Positions 14,002 to 30,347 of a DNA stretch of 64,000 bases are shown here, in pieces. Origin of the DNA: Trichoplax adhaerens (Eukaryota > Placozoa > Uniplacotomia > Trichoplacea > Trichoplacidae). The notes beneath the pieces were generated by a model that saw nothing but the letters and a program-made list of their open reading frames with translations, was not told the origin of the DNA and did not search any database. The translations under genes and the position numbers were made by a program. The stretch covers positions 938,272 to 1,002,271 of the forward strand of contig NW_002060958.1 in assembly GCF_000150275.1 (NCBI RefSeq), written 5' to 3'. Each line of letters begins with the position of its first letter. The first letter of the stretch is position 1.

Positions 14002-14567
14002 GTGCTACATAAAGTACAAGATAATCTTGCTCTTGACAAATGCTACATAAAGTACAAGATAATCTTGCTCTTGACAAATGCTACATAAAGTACAAGATAA
14101 TCTTGCTCTTGACAAGTGCTACATAACGTACAAGATAATCTTGCTCTTGACAAGTGCCACATAAAGTACAAGATAATCTTACTCTGGACAACTGCTACAT
14201 ACAGTAAAGTACAAGATAACCTTGCTCTTGACTAGTGCTACATAAAGTACAAGATAATCTTGCTCTGGACAAGTGCTACATACAGTAAAGTACAAGATAA
14301 CCTTGCTCTTGACTAGTGCTACATAAAGTACAAGATAATCTTGCTCTCGACAAGTGCTACATAAAGTACAAGATAATTTTACTCTTGACAAGTGATACAT
14401 AATCTTGCTCTTGAAAAGTGCTACATAAAGTACAAGATAATCTTGCTCTTAATAAGTGATACATAAAGTACAAGATAATCTTGCTCTGGACAAGTGCTAC
14501 ATAAAGTACACGATAATCCTACTCTTGACAAGTGCTACATAAAGTACAAGATAATCCTGCTCTTAAC
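14002..14567. repeat. 38-bp tandem satellite, about 15 copies
   Basis: Unit GTGCTACATAAAGTACAAGA followed by TAATCTTGCTCTTGACAA, repeated head to tail. Most copies differ by one to three substitutions. Two copies (about 14200 and 14280) carry a five-base insertion, ACATACAGTAAAG, and so form a local higher-order pair. It lies between the 5' ends of the divergently transcribed separase and metaxin-2 genes. Confidence 0.93.
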
Positions 14568-14671
14568 GGATAACTACTGATTAATTGCGCCTAATGAATG
14601 TGTACAGTATCAAATTATCCGCCTGTACTGTTAAGGCGACTCATGCACCTCAAGAAATTGTTAGTCATCAT

Positions 14672-14699
14672 GTCGTATGGTACTATTGTACCATACGAC
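14672..14699. repeat. Inverted repeat, 12-bp arms with 4-bp loop
   Basis: Arms GTCGTATGGTAC (14672-14683) and GTACCATACGAC (14688-14699) are perfect reverse complements around TATT. It sits just past the 38-bp satellite. It could fold as a hairpin or cruciform; no function is evident. Confidence 0.75.
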
Positions 14700-15105
14700 T
14701 ACGACGCATTCATCAGCTAGTCAACTTTGAATCGACATCACACGATAATACTACTACCGGACTTCAAGCAAGGATAAGTTGGATAATTTACAATTAAAAA
14801 CAAGGATAAATTTCAAGATATTAAAGTAAATATCTATGCTACTGTATTACAATAGCATGATAGCATTCTTGGGTGGTAGCAGTGAAACGCCTGCTAAATA
14901 CCACGCCTAGGATCGTTTCGTAATACATGATCAGATCTTTGCAACGTTATACTGTAGTCTCAAACCATTCGCGCTAACTTATTATTGCACTGGTTCAGTT
15001 ACTATTTCTATCCTATATATATATATCAGTATATTTTCGATTTCATTGATGATATTAATCTACATTAATGGTACTTTTTCATTTATTTATAATTTACTAT
15101 TTCAG

Positions 15106-17728
15106 CTGATGAAGCATGGACCAAAAGCATCGAATTATATTGTAAACCATCAGGTATTCTCAAAGTGCAAATGTCACATACGCGTATAGCAAATAATCCA
15201 CTACAGTGTATCTTTGCTAAATTCATCCTCTACTTAATATGTGCCTCCTTCTAAAGTTCAATATCAAAATTTTTTTAAAACAATATCACAAACTTTCTTC
15301 TCTTGTTAAAATTCCAATAAATAAAAATCCTGTATATGCCATGTCATCGCAGATGTAGTTACAATTTCGGCCCTGATGATTGCAAGTTACCCACAATATA
15401 ACTATCAAGATACGTCAATCACCAATTAATGATGTACTTGTGCGTAAAAGTTGGTTCTTTTCACATTTTTATAGTGCATGCAATTATATCACTTCCATCC
15501 ACTCGGAGCAGACACTGATTATTTTTGATCCTAGACATCCTCCCTACAATTACCATCATTACTCTACATCATGGACGAGAACTATAGACGATCCGTTACA
15601 ATTTAAGAGTAGAAATAAAATGTGACGTAAATATAACTTGAACTGCAAGAATTAGACTCAGAATGGACCTATAACTGCCAATTGTGCTAATGCAATGTCA
15701 TCTAATATTAGAAACGTAGCTAAGAATAGAATAACTTACGTTGTAGCTAAGATATTGGTATTACTTTCCTTACAGTATAGATAACTTTGCTTCTCCTGGA
15801 AATAACATCGAAATTTTAGCATAGAACGTTATGTTGTATAACATGTATCCGATATTAAATCTACGCAGTATCCTCGTATCAATATAGTCTTGCAATCATC
15901 ATAAACAGTGACAATGTTGACGCGATTCATTCAGATATTTTCGAGCGCATTAAAATTCTTTACTACAGCTTCACTGATAGTCTCTTCAAGTAATACAAGT
16001 AATTACAATTCATCATATTGTTACCCATCCCTTTCTTGTAATCAACTATTTTCAAACTCTTACCAGCTAATACTGTACTGTATTATGCAGCCGCTTTAAA
16101 TCGAGAATGATGAGCATAAATTCAACTAAAGTCTTTACGTATTGAATGATAACAACATATATCTTCTACATTGGCATAGATGAAGAACTTTTATATGAAA
16201 AAGGAGAGAAACTTGCTGTTAAGGTTGGACACAATTGAAATTGTAGATTCCTTTGCTGTTATAGTGTGTCCTTTCAATAAAATTCGATAATGTGGAACGT
16301 TTTAACTTAGACGTTAAAATTTGACCTATTCAAAACTAGATATAACTTCTTACTTTAATGAAATTAATCACTGATAAACTTGTAATATATCAATCGTGCG
16401 AAGTCCTATTCCAGAAATAACCGTTAACAATTTACTAATTGTAATAATAGGCTTATCTGGCTATTTCTCGACTTGAATATTCCGTACATGTTAGATCTAA
16501 TACGGAATTTATGTCTCCTTCAGGTACAATTGATTATTAGTACAATTGTTAGATATGTTTCACTACGATCCATCTGGTCATGTACTTGCAATGAAATTAG
16601 CTATTTATGCATATAATGAAATAATTTTATAATATACGGTACCATAGCAGGGTCAGTAACTGCCGTATTGCTAGTATTTTAAGACTTGACATTTGTGCTA
16701 GGTGTTGTCCCTATAATCCGTGTCCCACCACTCTTCTTTTGCGGATTTAATGCCATAGCCAACTTTATCGAGCTAAAGGTATCATTATCATCATGTATCC
16801 GGCATTAAGCTAGCGCTGGTAGTCTCATCGTTTATGTAATTATCAGATAGTCACTGGATACGAATACTGTGCGTACTAATATTTGAATTTTCTTTTAACT
16901 TGTATAGGAACGCTCCGCTAGTAGCCTTTTAGATTCGCAGACAACAGCTGACATGAAAGCTTATATATCGTTAATACAAGATAAACTATTACCGGCAGAG
17001 GTATGCAAAGTGTAGCCAAATTTCTAATCAGAGTTTCAGCCATCCTAATCATAGCGTACTAACAATTTACTCTATGTCACTATTTGACTGTAGATGTGCA
17101 TTACATGGGGAAACGATGATAATTATGCAAATGTAAATTCCTAGTTTGAAATAACGATTACGTTATTACAACAGATATTGTTCATACAAAAATGGTCGTT
17201 AACAAAATTCTTTCTACCCGTTTACAGCTGACTAAACACAAATATGGTGATAATCTACCGTCTCCGCTCAATCAGATTATACCTTGGCTGAAAAGGCAAT
17301 CAATTATTCGCTCTTTAAGAAATCGAGAATTACCTATTGTCTATAGTGATGCCAAATCAACGATCAAACAAGTTCTACAAGCATTGTCAAATCGCTTAGG
17401 AACAAGTCTTCGCTTTTTTGACGATAGGTGATGATTATGTTCCACAGTATCACAGATATGAATCAATGTTTACGTACTGTACTGTAGTTCCGATAGATAA
17501 GCAAATTATACTCTATATAAATCTTTTGTGAATGCCTGTTACATGGAATCTCACGGAAAGGTAACTGAGTTTTTTATTATATTTAGACTTACAGAATTGG
17601 ACGCTTTAGCTTATGGTCATCTAAAATCTATCCAGGATTGTGATTTATTAGAAATAAGAAATCTTCTAACGGACTATCCGAATCTTGTAGTATTTTGTAA
17701 TAATTTCCCAGTTATGAACAATCTGTAA
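15106..17728 (+). CDS. MTX2: Metaxin-2 homologue (5' end and one middle exon unresolved)
   Basis: Outer mitochondrial membrane GST-fold protein of the metaxin/Sam35-37 group, working with the SAM complex in beta-barrel import. Exons read: 15106-15153 (DEAWTKSIELYCKPS), 16451-16523 (AYLAISRLEYSVHVRSNTEF, then MSPSG), about 16702-16777 (VVPIIRVPPLFF...ANFIELK), about 16910-16999 (ADMKAYISLIQDKLLPAE), about 17096-17134 (MCITWGNDDNYAN), 17227-17429 (LTKHKYGDNLPSPLNQ ... LQALSNRLGTSLRFFDD) and 17587-17728 (RLTELDALAYGHLKSIQDCD to the stop). The MSPSG turn and the TELDALAYGHL helix are metaxin-2 hallmarks, and phases agree from the 16451 exon onward. The first exon and a short exon expected between 15154 and 16450 were not identified. 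AATAAA at 17745-17750 follows the stop by 16 bases. Confidence 0.88.
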
Positions 17729-17744
17729 ATCTTTATTGCGCATT

Positions 17745-17750
17745 AATAAA
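17745..17750 (+). terminator. Polyadenylation signal AATAAA of metaxin-2
   Basis: Exact AATAAA 16 bases after the metaxin-2 stop codon, in an AT-rich stretch. Confidence 0.6.
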
Positions 17751-18362
17751 TTAATTATATGATAACATCTAACGGCTGTTTATTGCGATTGATTTCGATT
17801 AGTTTGACTGGAAAAATCAGTCATTTAAAATTAAGATATCATTTGAACAACTAAACTTGGTGGTGGTCGCCCGATAGTACTGTACAATACAGGACAAATT
17901 TTTAAGAATAAACTGTCATGGATTACATAAATATTATATTTTATAAGATTAAAAGAATATTGTACAGTACTTGAGAAATAGCCACTACAAGGATTACTTT
18001 AAGCACCACGACAGCACAATATACTGCAGTACATAAACTGTACTAGCTAGCTTCTGTTCGTATTTCTACTTAAAGTTGTAATAATCTTACTAACCCTTAA
18101 TCTTAAATCCAATTACATGCACTGATTCACGTACAATACAACTTAAGCGTACGTGAGCTATATGCGTATTCGTACAATTCATAAACTTACGGCAGTCCGT
18201 AACTGGTCTACGATCCAGATACCTTACGTGTAGGGTAATTAAATACTACAAACTATTACAGTTAACCATACTATTAAGGATGTTAACAATAATTTCTAAG
18301 TATCCTGTATCTACTACATCTTCATACCATACCATTATAACGGAAATTGGAGCAATAAAACT
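17751..18362. other. Intergenic between two convergent genes
   Basis: AT-rich spacer between metaxin-2 (+) and HSP70 (-). Contains a few isolated TACTGTAC-type words (about 17877, 17961 and 18040) and no open frame of note. Confidence 0.6.
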
Positions 18363-18391
18363 TTTATTCAAACATTTAATAAATTTTTATT
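18363..18391 (-). terminator. Two polyadenylation signals for HSP70
   Basis: TTTATT on the plus strand (AATAAA on minus) occurs at 18386-18391 and again at 18363-18368, about 45 and 65 bases past the HSP70 stop. Alternative 3' ends are possible. Confidence 0.6.
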
Positions 18392-18432
18392 GATATTAAT
18401 CTACGTAAGGCTTGAATTTTACTTTACAAATT

Positions 18433-20668
18433 TTAATCTACTTCTTCAATTGTTGGACCCCCACTACCAGAGCCACCGCTTGGTGGAGCACCACCGCCGG
18501 GCATACCACCGGGCATACCACCAGGCATACCACCAGGCATACCACCAGGCATACCACCGGGCGCACCACCAGCAGCTTGATACAGTTTTGTAATGATAGG
18601 CGCACAAACTTTTTCAAGCTCTTTCTGTTGATATTCAAATTCGTCTTTTTCGGCAGTTTGATTCTTATCCAACCAATCCAAAGCTTCCGTGCATTTATCC
18701 AAAATGACTTTCTTGTCATCGTCACTAATTTTATCTTTAACTTTATCGTCTTCAACTGTGCTCTTCATATTGTAAGCATAGCTCTCCAAACTATTCTTTG
18801 AAGAAATTTTATCGCGTTGTTTATCATCCTCAGCTTTGTATTGTTCCGCTTCGTTCACCATGCGTTCGATATCGTCTTTAGATAATCGGCCTTTATCGTT
18901 AGTAATCGTGATTTTGTTTTCTTTACCTGTACTCTTTTCAACAGCTGAAACGTTCAATATACCATTTGCATCAATGTCGAATGTAACTTCAATTTGAGGT
19001 ACACCTCGTGGAGCTGGAGGGATGCCACTTAACTCGAATTTTCCGAGTGAATTATTATCCTTTGTCATTGCACGTTCCCCTTCATACACCTGAATCAAGA
19101 CACCTGGCTGATTATCAGCGTAAGTGGTAAAAGTTTGAGTCTGCTTGGTAGGAATAGTAGTATTACGCTTAATTAAAGCCGTCATCACGCCACCGGCCGT
19201 TTCGATACCGAGTGACAAGGGAGCAACATCAAGTAATAACAGATCTTGGACATCTTCACTCTTGTCACCACTTAATATAGCCGCTTGAACTGCAGCGCCG
19301 TATGCAACGGCTTCATCAGGATTGATGGATTTATTTAGTTCTTTGCCGTTAAAGAAATCTTGCAACAACTTTTGGATCTTGGGGATACGTGTAGAACCAC
19401 CTACAAGAACGATATCATGGATTGATGATTTATCCATTTTAGCATCGCGTATCGCCTTCTCTACAGGTTGCGTAGTGCTTCGGAAAAGATCGCCATTTAA
19501 TTCTTCAAAACGAGCTCTTGTAATACTAGTGTAGAAATCGATACCCTCAAATAGCGAATCAATTTCAATACTGGCTTGAGTGACTGAAGACAATGTTCTC
19601 TTTGCTCTTTCACAAGCTGTTCTTAGACGACGGACAGAGCGCTTGTTTCCGCTTATATCCTTCTTATACTTGCGTTTAAATTCGCCCATAAAGAAGTTGA
19701 CCATATTATTATCAAAATCTTCACCACCAAGATGAGTGTCTCCAGCTGTCGATTTTACCTCAAAGATACCATCTTCAATTGTTAAAATGGATACATCAAA
19801 AGTGCCACCACCAAGATCGAAGATAAGAACGTTTCGTTCTCCTCCAACTTTCTTATCTAAACCGTAGGCAATAGCAGCTGCTGTAGGTTCATTAATAATA
19901 CGCATAACATTCAAACCAGCGATGGTGCCAGCATCTTTAGTAGCTTGTCGTTGAGAATCGTTAAAGTAGGCAGGTACCGTAACAACAGCATCAGTGACGC
20001 TTTTACCGAGATACGCTTCAGCAGTATCTTTCATTTTATTCAATACCATGGAGGATATTTCCTCCGGGTAAAAAGTTTTCGTTTCACCTTTATATTCAAC
20101 AGAAATTTTTGGTCGAGTGCCCTCATCAATGACCTAACAAATTGAAGCAATTTACGTTTAATAGTAGATACAAGAAAAATTTTCTTATGAAATGCATGAA
20201 TTATTTCATACTATAATGCAAGTTCTATAAATAACTTCTTACATTGAAGGGCCACAGCTTCATGTCGGATTGGACAGGGCCATCTTTAAATTTACGTCCA
20301 ATTAAACGTTTGGCATCTAAAAATTGGTATAATTTGTTAAAACTATGCATCAAGTACTGTTGGTCGAATAAGATTCTTGAATATTGCTTAATTAAAAGCA
20401 TGTGGTCATTGTATTGTATTGTACTGTAGTATAGTATGTTTTAAGTTTACGCGATGAACTTACCAAAGACAGTATTTGTAGGGTTCATTGCTACTTGATT
20501 TTTGGCGGCATCACCAATGAGACGCTCAGAGTCATTGAAAGCTACATAGCTTGGTGTTGTTCTGTTACCTTGATCATTTGCGATAATTTCGACTTTTCCA
20601 TGCTGAAAGATTCCAACACAGGAATACGTCGTACCCAAATCAATCCCAACCGCTGGACCTTTACTCAT
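18433..20668 (-). CDS. HSPA8: Cytosolic heat shock protein 70 / HSC70
   Basis: ATP-dependent chaperone of about 659 residues from three exons: 20464-20668, 20243-20316 and 18433-20133, joined in phases 1 and 0. The ATPase domain opens [20 protein letters not shown] and has [12 protein letters not shown] and [12 protein letters not shown]. The interdomain linker DLLLLDV precedes the substrate-binding domain. The C-terminus carries about six GGMP tetrapeptides and ends EEVD, which marks the cytosolic/nuclear form that binds TPR co-chaperones. The first intron splits [12 protein letters not shown] and the second follows MKLWPFN, both as in vertebrate HSC70. Introns suggest a constitutive or mildly inducible gene, since strongly heat-induced paralogues are often intronless. 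A TAG acceptor only four bases before the ATG (plus strand 20673) suggests a further intron in the 5' UTR. The symbol is given by closest family; orthology within the HSPA1/HSPA8 group cannot be decided here. Confidence 0.97.
18498..18565. repeat. 12-bp coding minisatellite in HSP70 (GGMP repeats)
   Basis: Tandem 12-base units (plus strand GGCATACCACCA with synonymous C/G changes) encode the GGMP tetrapeptides of the HSP70 tail. The first and last units differ (GAP, GGGAP). Such arrays vary in copy number between alleles and paralogues. Confidence 0.85.
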
Positions 20669-22116
20669 GATGCTATTACAAATAAAGTAAGCATAGTTTA
20701 AGACCCTGTACTATCGTCACGAGCACGTCAAGCATTTTTGATTAGTGATTCTAAGCAGATATTACTCGCTTATTCATTTAGATAGTCTAAAATGATGGAC
20801 TTTCAATCCATTATAGAAAAATTTTAAATTTCATGTCAATAAGCTTGCACTACTCATAATTCGCTAATAGTGCGAACGGTGATTACCGCAATTCTAAATG
20901 CGGTCTACAGTTTTTGATTGAAGAGACCGAAGCATACGCTCCGCGCCGACAGTGTTACAGTAGAATTACAGTTCAAATGTTGTAACTCAATTTGACTCCG
21001 ATCCAAAATCATACAACATGTATTGTATCAAAGCCAATTGGAACGTGGTATTAGTCGACTACATTAAATCCAGTGTCAAAGCACGTGCTATAGAACGGGA
21101 GCGGGCTCTTGTCATTTATACGGTAACGTACTGTACGATGTGTAATTGTTCTTATGGAATCATTCTTTTATTAATGCAAGGTCACGCTGTTGACTATGAC
21201 GTCAACCCCTTTTAAGTGACAGCATGCAGTCATTGGTAAAATGAACAAAATCAATTATACTGTACACTATACAGTACAATACAGTACATACCGTACTGTA
21301 TACTGAAGAAGAAGTGTAACAGTAGTGCGTAAAGTAATTCCATTGAAATTCTGAATTTGAAGAGTAAGTTATGGAAACTACTGGAAGCAGAGTAAGAAAT
21401 TTTAAAATTTTATCGCTGCAAAAATTGATAAGTTGGCAAGTAGTTGCACTAAACGAATTCAACCCCAAAGTTTTAGAATTATCTTAATTCATGAATACTA
21501 CAGAATCTCCACTAGAGATTCATTTACTGTTCAGTACCGTAGACATCCTTGCTTTAGCCATGCTTTCGAAAAAATGAATCATTCCTACTTACAACAATTC
21601 ACTTCTACTAGCTACGGCATAACTATAATTGAATAAAGGCTTTCATTAAGTTAAAGTGAGCATAGATCATTGGTATGTCGCTAAAAAGCCACCTTTAACT
21701 TCCTAGATGCAGTTGTCTTTTGTCAAGCATGAAATTTCAATCTACACATTTTCCTTCAATTCCGCATGTTATTTAACGTGCAAGATGCATTATCGTAAGT
21801 TTGTACATATTTTCAATCAATACCATTCATATCGAGTATATAACAAACAGACTAAGCTACCAACTTACATATTCGGTAGGTTTTTTCAAAACGTTGAAGC
21901 AGAAGATTTCGTATTTCCTCAGAGGACACTGTACGTGGTCTCTAGGTAGTGCTGTCTACTGACAATTATTAGCAAAGAATGAGTGAATAGTCCTACACTA
22001 CTTTTATACTGTACTGTACGGTACTGCACCACAATTGCGATCGAAGATTCTAGAAGCATTTGAATTTAATAATAACCCAGTCATAAAAGTAATTTTCGTT
22101 TTTCCATAAGTTTCTA

Positions 22117-22205
22117 TACTGTACTGTACACTTCTAAATTAATACTGTACAGTACAGTGTATGTACAGTATAGTGTACTGTACTGTACACTATACACTAT
22201 ATATA
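22117..22205. repeat. Palindromic TACTGTACAGTA cluster
   Basis: Runs such as ACTGTACAGTACAGTGTATG and TAGTGTACTGTACTGTACAC are nearly self-complementary. They end in TATACACTATATATACAG, giving strong hairpin potential. Confidence 0.75.
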
Positions 22206-22827
22206 CAGTGCTACTAAATGAGTAATTCATTAATTCATTAATTATTTTATTTTAAAGTGGTTGACTGGTAGGTAGTCCATCGCTGTCCATGCCTACCGTC
22301 TGAATAGACGTGATACTCTAGGCCTAGTCGCCTAGACGCCTAGTCCATAACAACCACAGAACATTTCGAGCATAGCGAGTTACGGTAGCACTCTACTATA
22401 CCGCAGAGTCACGAGATGAACCCGGATGCGTGCAGGTATGGTGCAGGCTAGTACAGCATAGCACCGCGTTTTCTAGATAATTCTTCCGTTCTTTACACAG
22501 TAGAATCTTGTATTAAAAATGCTGACAAGCATCTACCCGCCTTCGTAGACTAATTAATTATTCAATATTACTGTACTTTAATATATTAACTGGGTCTAAA
22601 AAAGGCCAGGATCAAGCCGAGCCGATTATATCATCCAAAGAGTAGCAAGTGTATGGACGATAAAATGTTCTAATTGGTATCATAATCACCATTTTTATTG
22701 CTACCAGTCCAAAAATAAAAATGGTTCGACATCATCAAGTTAAATGACTGTACTATATATCTCTATACAGTACTTGGCATGGTTCGACCACCTTTTAACG
22801 TATCGGACAGTTTACCGAAAAAAGCCC

Positions 22828-22995
22828 TTGTCGCAATCCAGTACAGTGTACAGTACAGTACTAAAAAATTGCACGCCCGATTACCTGTACTGTACACTGT
22901 ACACTGTACAGTACAGTACAGTACAGGACGACAGTACCACGTATTGTACTGTACACTGTACACTGTACACGACGACAGTACCACGTACTGTACCA
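22828..22995. repeat. Palindromic TGTACACTGTACAG array
   Basis: Contains CTGTACACTGTACACTGTAC next to its inverse AGTACAGTACAGTACAG, then a direct repeat of the GACGACAGTACCACGTA block about 55 bases later. Open frames appear on both strands because the words lack stops. Confidence 0.8.
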
Positions 22996-23252
22996 TGGCA
23001 TCGCTGGCAGTGTCTAATAACATACTTGATTTTTGAGTAATGTACTCAAGTCTTGAGGATTTTATAGCAATCTGGCTGTAAAATTGAATTGAATTACGCT
23101 ATTACATCATTTAGCTGATCTCAATCACTTAGTTCTTTCGAAATTTTCTCTCACACCTCGAATTTTTTCACAGATATAGCATTGAATAGACTGTACTTAG
23201 ACGACAACAAAGTGAAAAATTTGATAAAGAAATATTAAATTGAAAGGAAGCG

Positions 23253-23462
23253 ATGGAAACCAACGATAAAAGTGCTGCTGTGAAGTCGATGAAATCCTCG
23301 CGCATGGACGAGTTTAGATCCAGAGGTACGGCAGACCTTGAAGGACTCAGAAAATTTCGAGGCAGAAATTTCACTATCCTAGGCATACTAACTGCCTCAG
23401 TGATTGGTGTTTGTATCCTTATCATCCAACCCATGCTCATGATTTACTATCACTATTCATAA
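23253..23462 (+). CDS. Candidate single-pass membrane microprotein, 69 aa
   Basis: Not recognised. The ATG sits in a good context (GAAGCGATGG). Residues 1-30 are charged and serine-rich (ETNDKSAAVKSMKSSRMDEF). A basic collar, LRKFRGR, at about 32-38 is followed by one hydrophobic segment from about residue 40 to 65 (NFTILGILTASVIGVCILII), and the chain ends IYYHYS. This is the layout of a tail-anchored or type II peptide with a cytosolic N-terminus. Unlike neighbouring short frames, it contains no TACTGTAC words and its composition looks protein-like. It could also be an exon of a larger gene or chance. The nearest genes are HSP70 and MCM6, both on the other strand, so context does not help. 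Confidence 0.4.
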   Translation: METNDKSAAVKSMKSSRMDEFRSRGTADLEGLRKFRGRNFTILGILTASVIGVCILIIQPMLMIYYHYS

Positions 23463-25125
23463 TTTAAGTCGAGTGCGTCCTGATGGTTATGTCTTTACTG
23501 CAATGCTTTGTCCACTTCACAGTTAGTAAAATTCAATTTTGTTATTACTTATTGCGTAAAAATACGGAGGATAGCACTTTCAACTGTACAGAATAGAAAT
23601 CTATTTGGACATTTTGAACTCTCTGGAGGTGCCTGTCTAGGGACTGTTACTGACATGCAGTAGGTATGCATGTATGTACTGTACAGTTTATACGCGTATA
23701 CTGAATTTGGTAAGATTAAATTTAGTTCTGTAGCGCACAACATACAATAATGCAGTACATATTATGCATTCGCATGACATGGAATCAATTATTGTATCCA
23801 TATTAAGCCATCAGATACAAAGATAAACACCGTAAATCAGGTAAAGTACTCTAAGAAATAGAGTTATTTCATGTAATGAAAACAGTTTGACCAAGCAGTT
23901 ACAGTGAAAGGTCCTGCAACATCATAATAATATTAACACAACACTAACTGTATGTCTATATTCGCGTATACACAGCACCGGCATACTGCAACGAATTATA
24001 TGTATATATATAAATAATAATTAATAATAACTCTTTCAACATGATGAATGAGTAAAGTTAATGTCTATAAGTTAAATGCCTTAACTGTTGCTGTATTTTA
24101 TTGCTCATCTGTTTGAACTAAGATGGATACACTATTTGGGCAACTAAGCAAGAAGATTTCTTAGATACAATTCCAGATTCTAGATCAAAGAAACCTCAAT
24201 AGTTGATACTACCGTAGTTGGTACCATATGATATATCGCTATGGTTGGTATTTGATTGGTTTTGATATGGATTGCAAATGCGCGTGACCGACATAAGTAA
24301 AATTTGTATAATAGTCGGTTTCAGTAAATTACGCTGTACTATTATAGTGTAAAAAATGTTTAATCGACATTGCGCGATGGATTTGTTTACGGTCTACCAA
24401 GCTGCTATTTCCTGTATGAGTGCATTAGCGTACGAACAAGACGGTAATCATAATAACCATCAAAGAGTGAAAAGACTCACAAGTTATGACTCTTATTAAT
24501 TATTGTTGCTTAATTGGTTATTTGTTATTGCCATTGAACTATTTTGTCATCACATCTATCGTGTAACTGTTGAGAACTTCACTTTATTACTTACAAGATC
24601 GTGTAAACTCTCTTAAATGAAGCATTTTAATAGCTACATATCAGCCTAGACTATAATCTAGACTGGAAGCACTGCATTAAATTGTATTTATGCAAGAAAG
24701 ACTCATTCGTGATCCGATAGAATCTGGGCAATGATTCAAACTGTGATGATTGCTTGAACTGTCTCTGCCCGAACAAGAATAACACTAGAATAGTATGATT
24801 ATTTTACAATATAGTAAACATAGTCAATGAGCATTTCAGATACTGTACTGTATTGTGCAAAATATCATACTGTACATATTACAGTACGTCTGAAAGAGTG
24901 AATATTACATGTAGTGCAACGAAGCCAAGAAATATTAAAATAGAACAACTCATAGCTAATTAAAATACTCGTAGTAAATATCAGATAAAGAATTCAAAAT
25001 ATTTAGTTATCCATGATCCCAGGAGCTATCTTTCTACTGAACAGAACAGATATCTTCATTTTACTTAAAAATTTACAACTTAGCCATTTAAGACATTAAT
25101 GCCCATTCCTTGACAATAACCAAAT
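23463..25125. other. Intergenic, MCM6 3' flank
   Basis: AT-rich DNA with scattered TACTGTAC words (about 23675, 24840-24890). No coding signal or repeat array is seen. Confidence 0.55.
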
Positions 25126-29912
<4,787 letters not shown>

Positions 29913-30347
29913 GTTGTTCAATATGTGGCTTCTTACCTAAAGAGATGCAAAATGGATAATTTACGATTTCATTCAAATAGGTTTTAGTTGTGCAAGATGA
30001 TTACAGTTGGTTGATATTGATGAGGAAAATGATGTATCTAGACCTGACATGTATCAACACTTTAACAGGGAAGGATAATACGTCAAGCTATGATTGCTAC
30101 TTTGATTGAAGGTGATAAAAACTGCATGATTCGCAAAAGTGTAGTCATACTCTTTCGTCTCTTCATGCCAGAAGTATTGCATTCTAATAATTTGAACAGT
30201 GACAACATGCTTTCATAAACAAGTAATTGATTATGATTCATAGGCTACTCGTATCGTCATCCATGCAATAACACGACGCCATCGCTTGTAAACTAGCGTG
30301 TCGTGTCGTTGCAAAGGATAGACTATGGCGCAGCCAGTACGCATTCT
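29913..30347. other. MCM6 upstream region
   Basis: About 430 bases between the MCM6 start codon and the 202-bp tandem array, presumably containing its promoter. No clear TATA box or gene on the other strand is seen. Confidence 0.5.

Larger units (their letters stand above)
20669..23252. other. Intergenic with several palindromic TACTGTAC clusters
   Basis: The HSP70 upstream region followed by repeat-rich DNA. Motif clusters lie at about 21258-21305, 22008-22030, 22117-22205 and 22740-22995. The last holds an imperfect direct duplication of about 55 bases around CGACAGTACCACGTA. I looked for a clean heat shock element (alternating GAA/TTC at five-base spacing) upstream of HSP70 and did not find one. 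Short open frames here are all within repeat words. Confidence 0.6.

Noticed and set aside
20700-21000. Heat shock elements upstream of HSP70
   Set aside because: GAA and TTC triplets occur but not in correct alternating five-base spacing; the candidate around 20920 is one base off.
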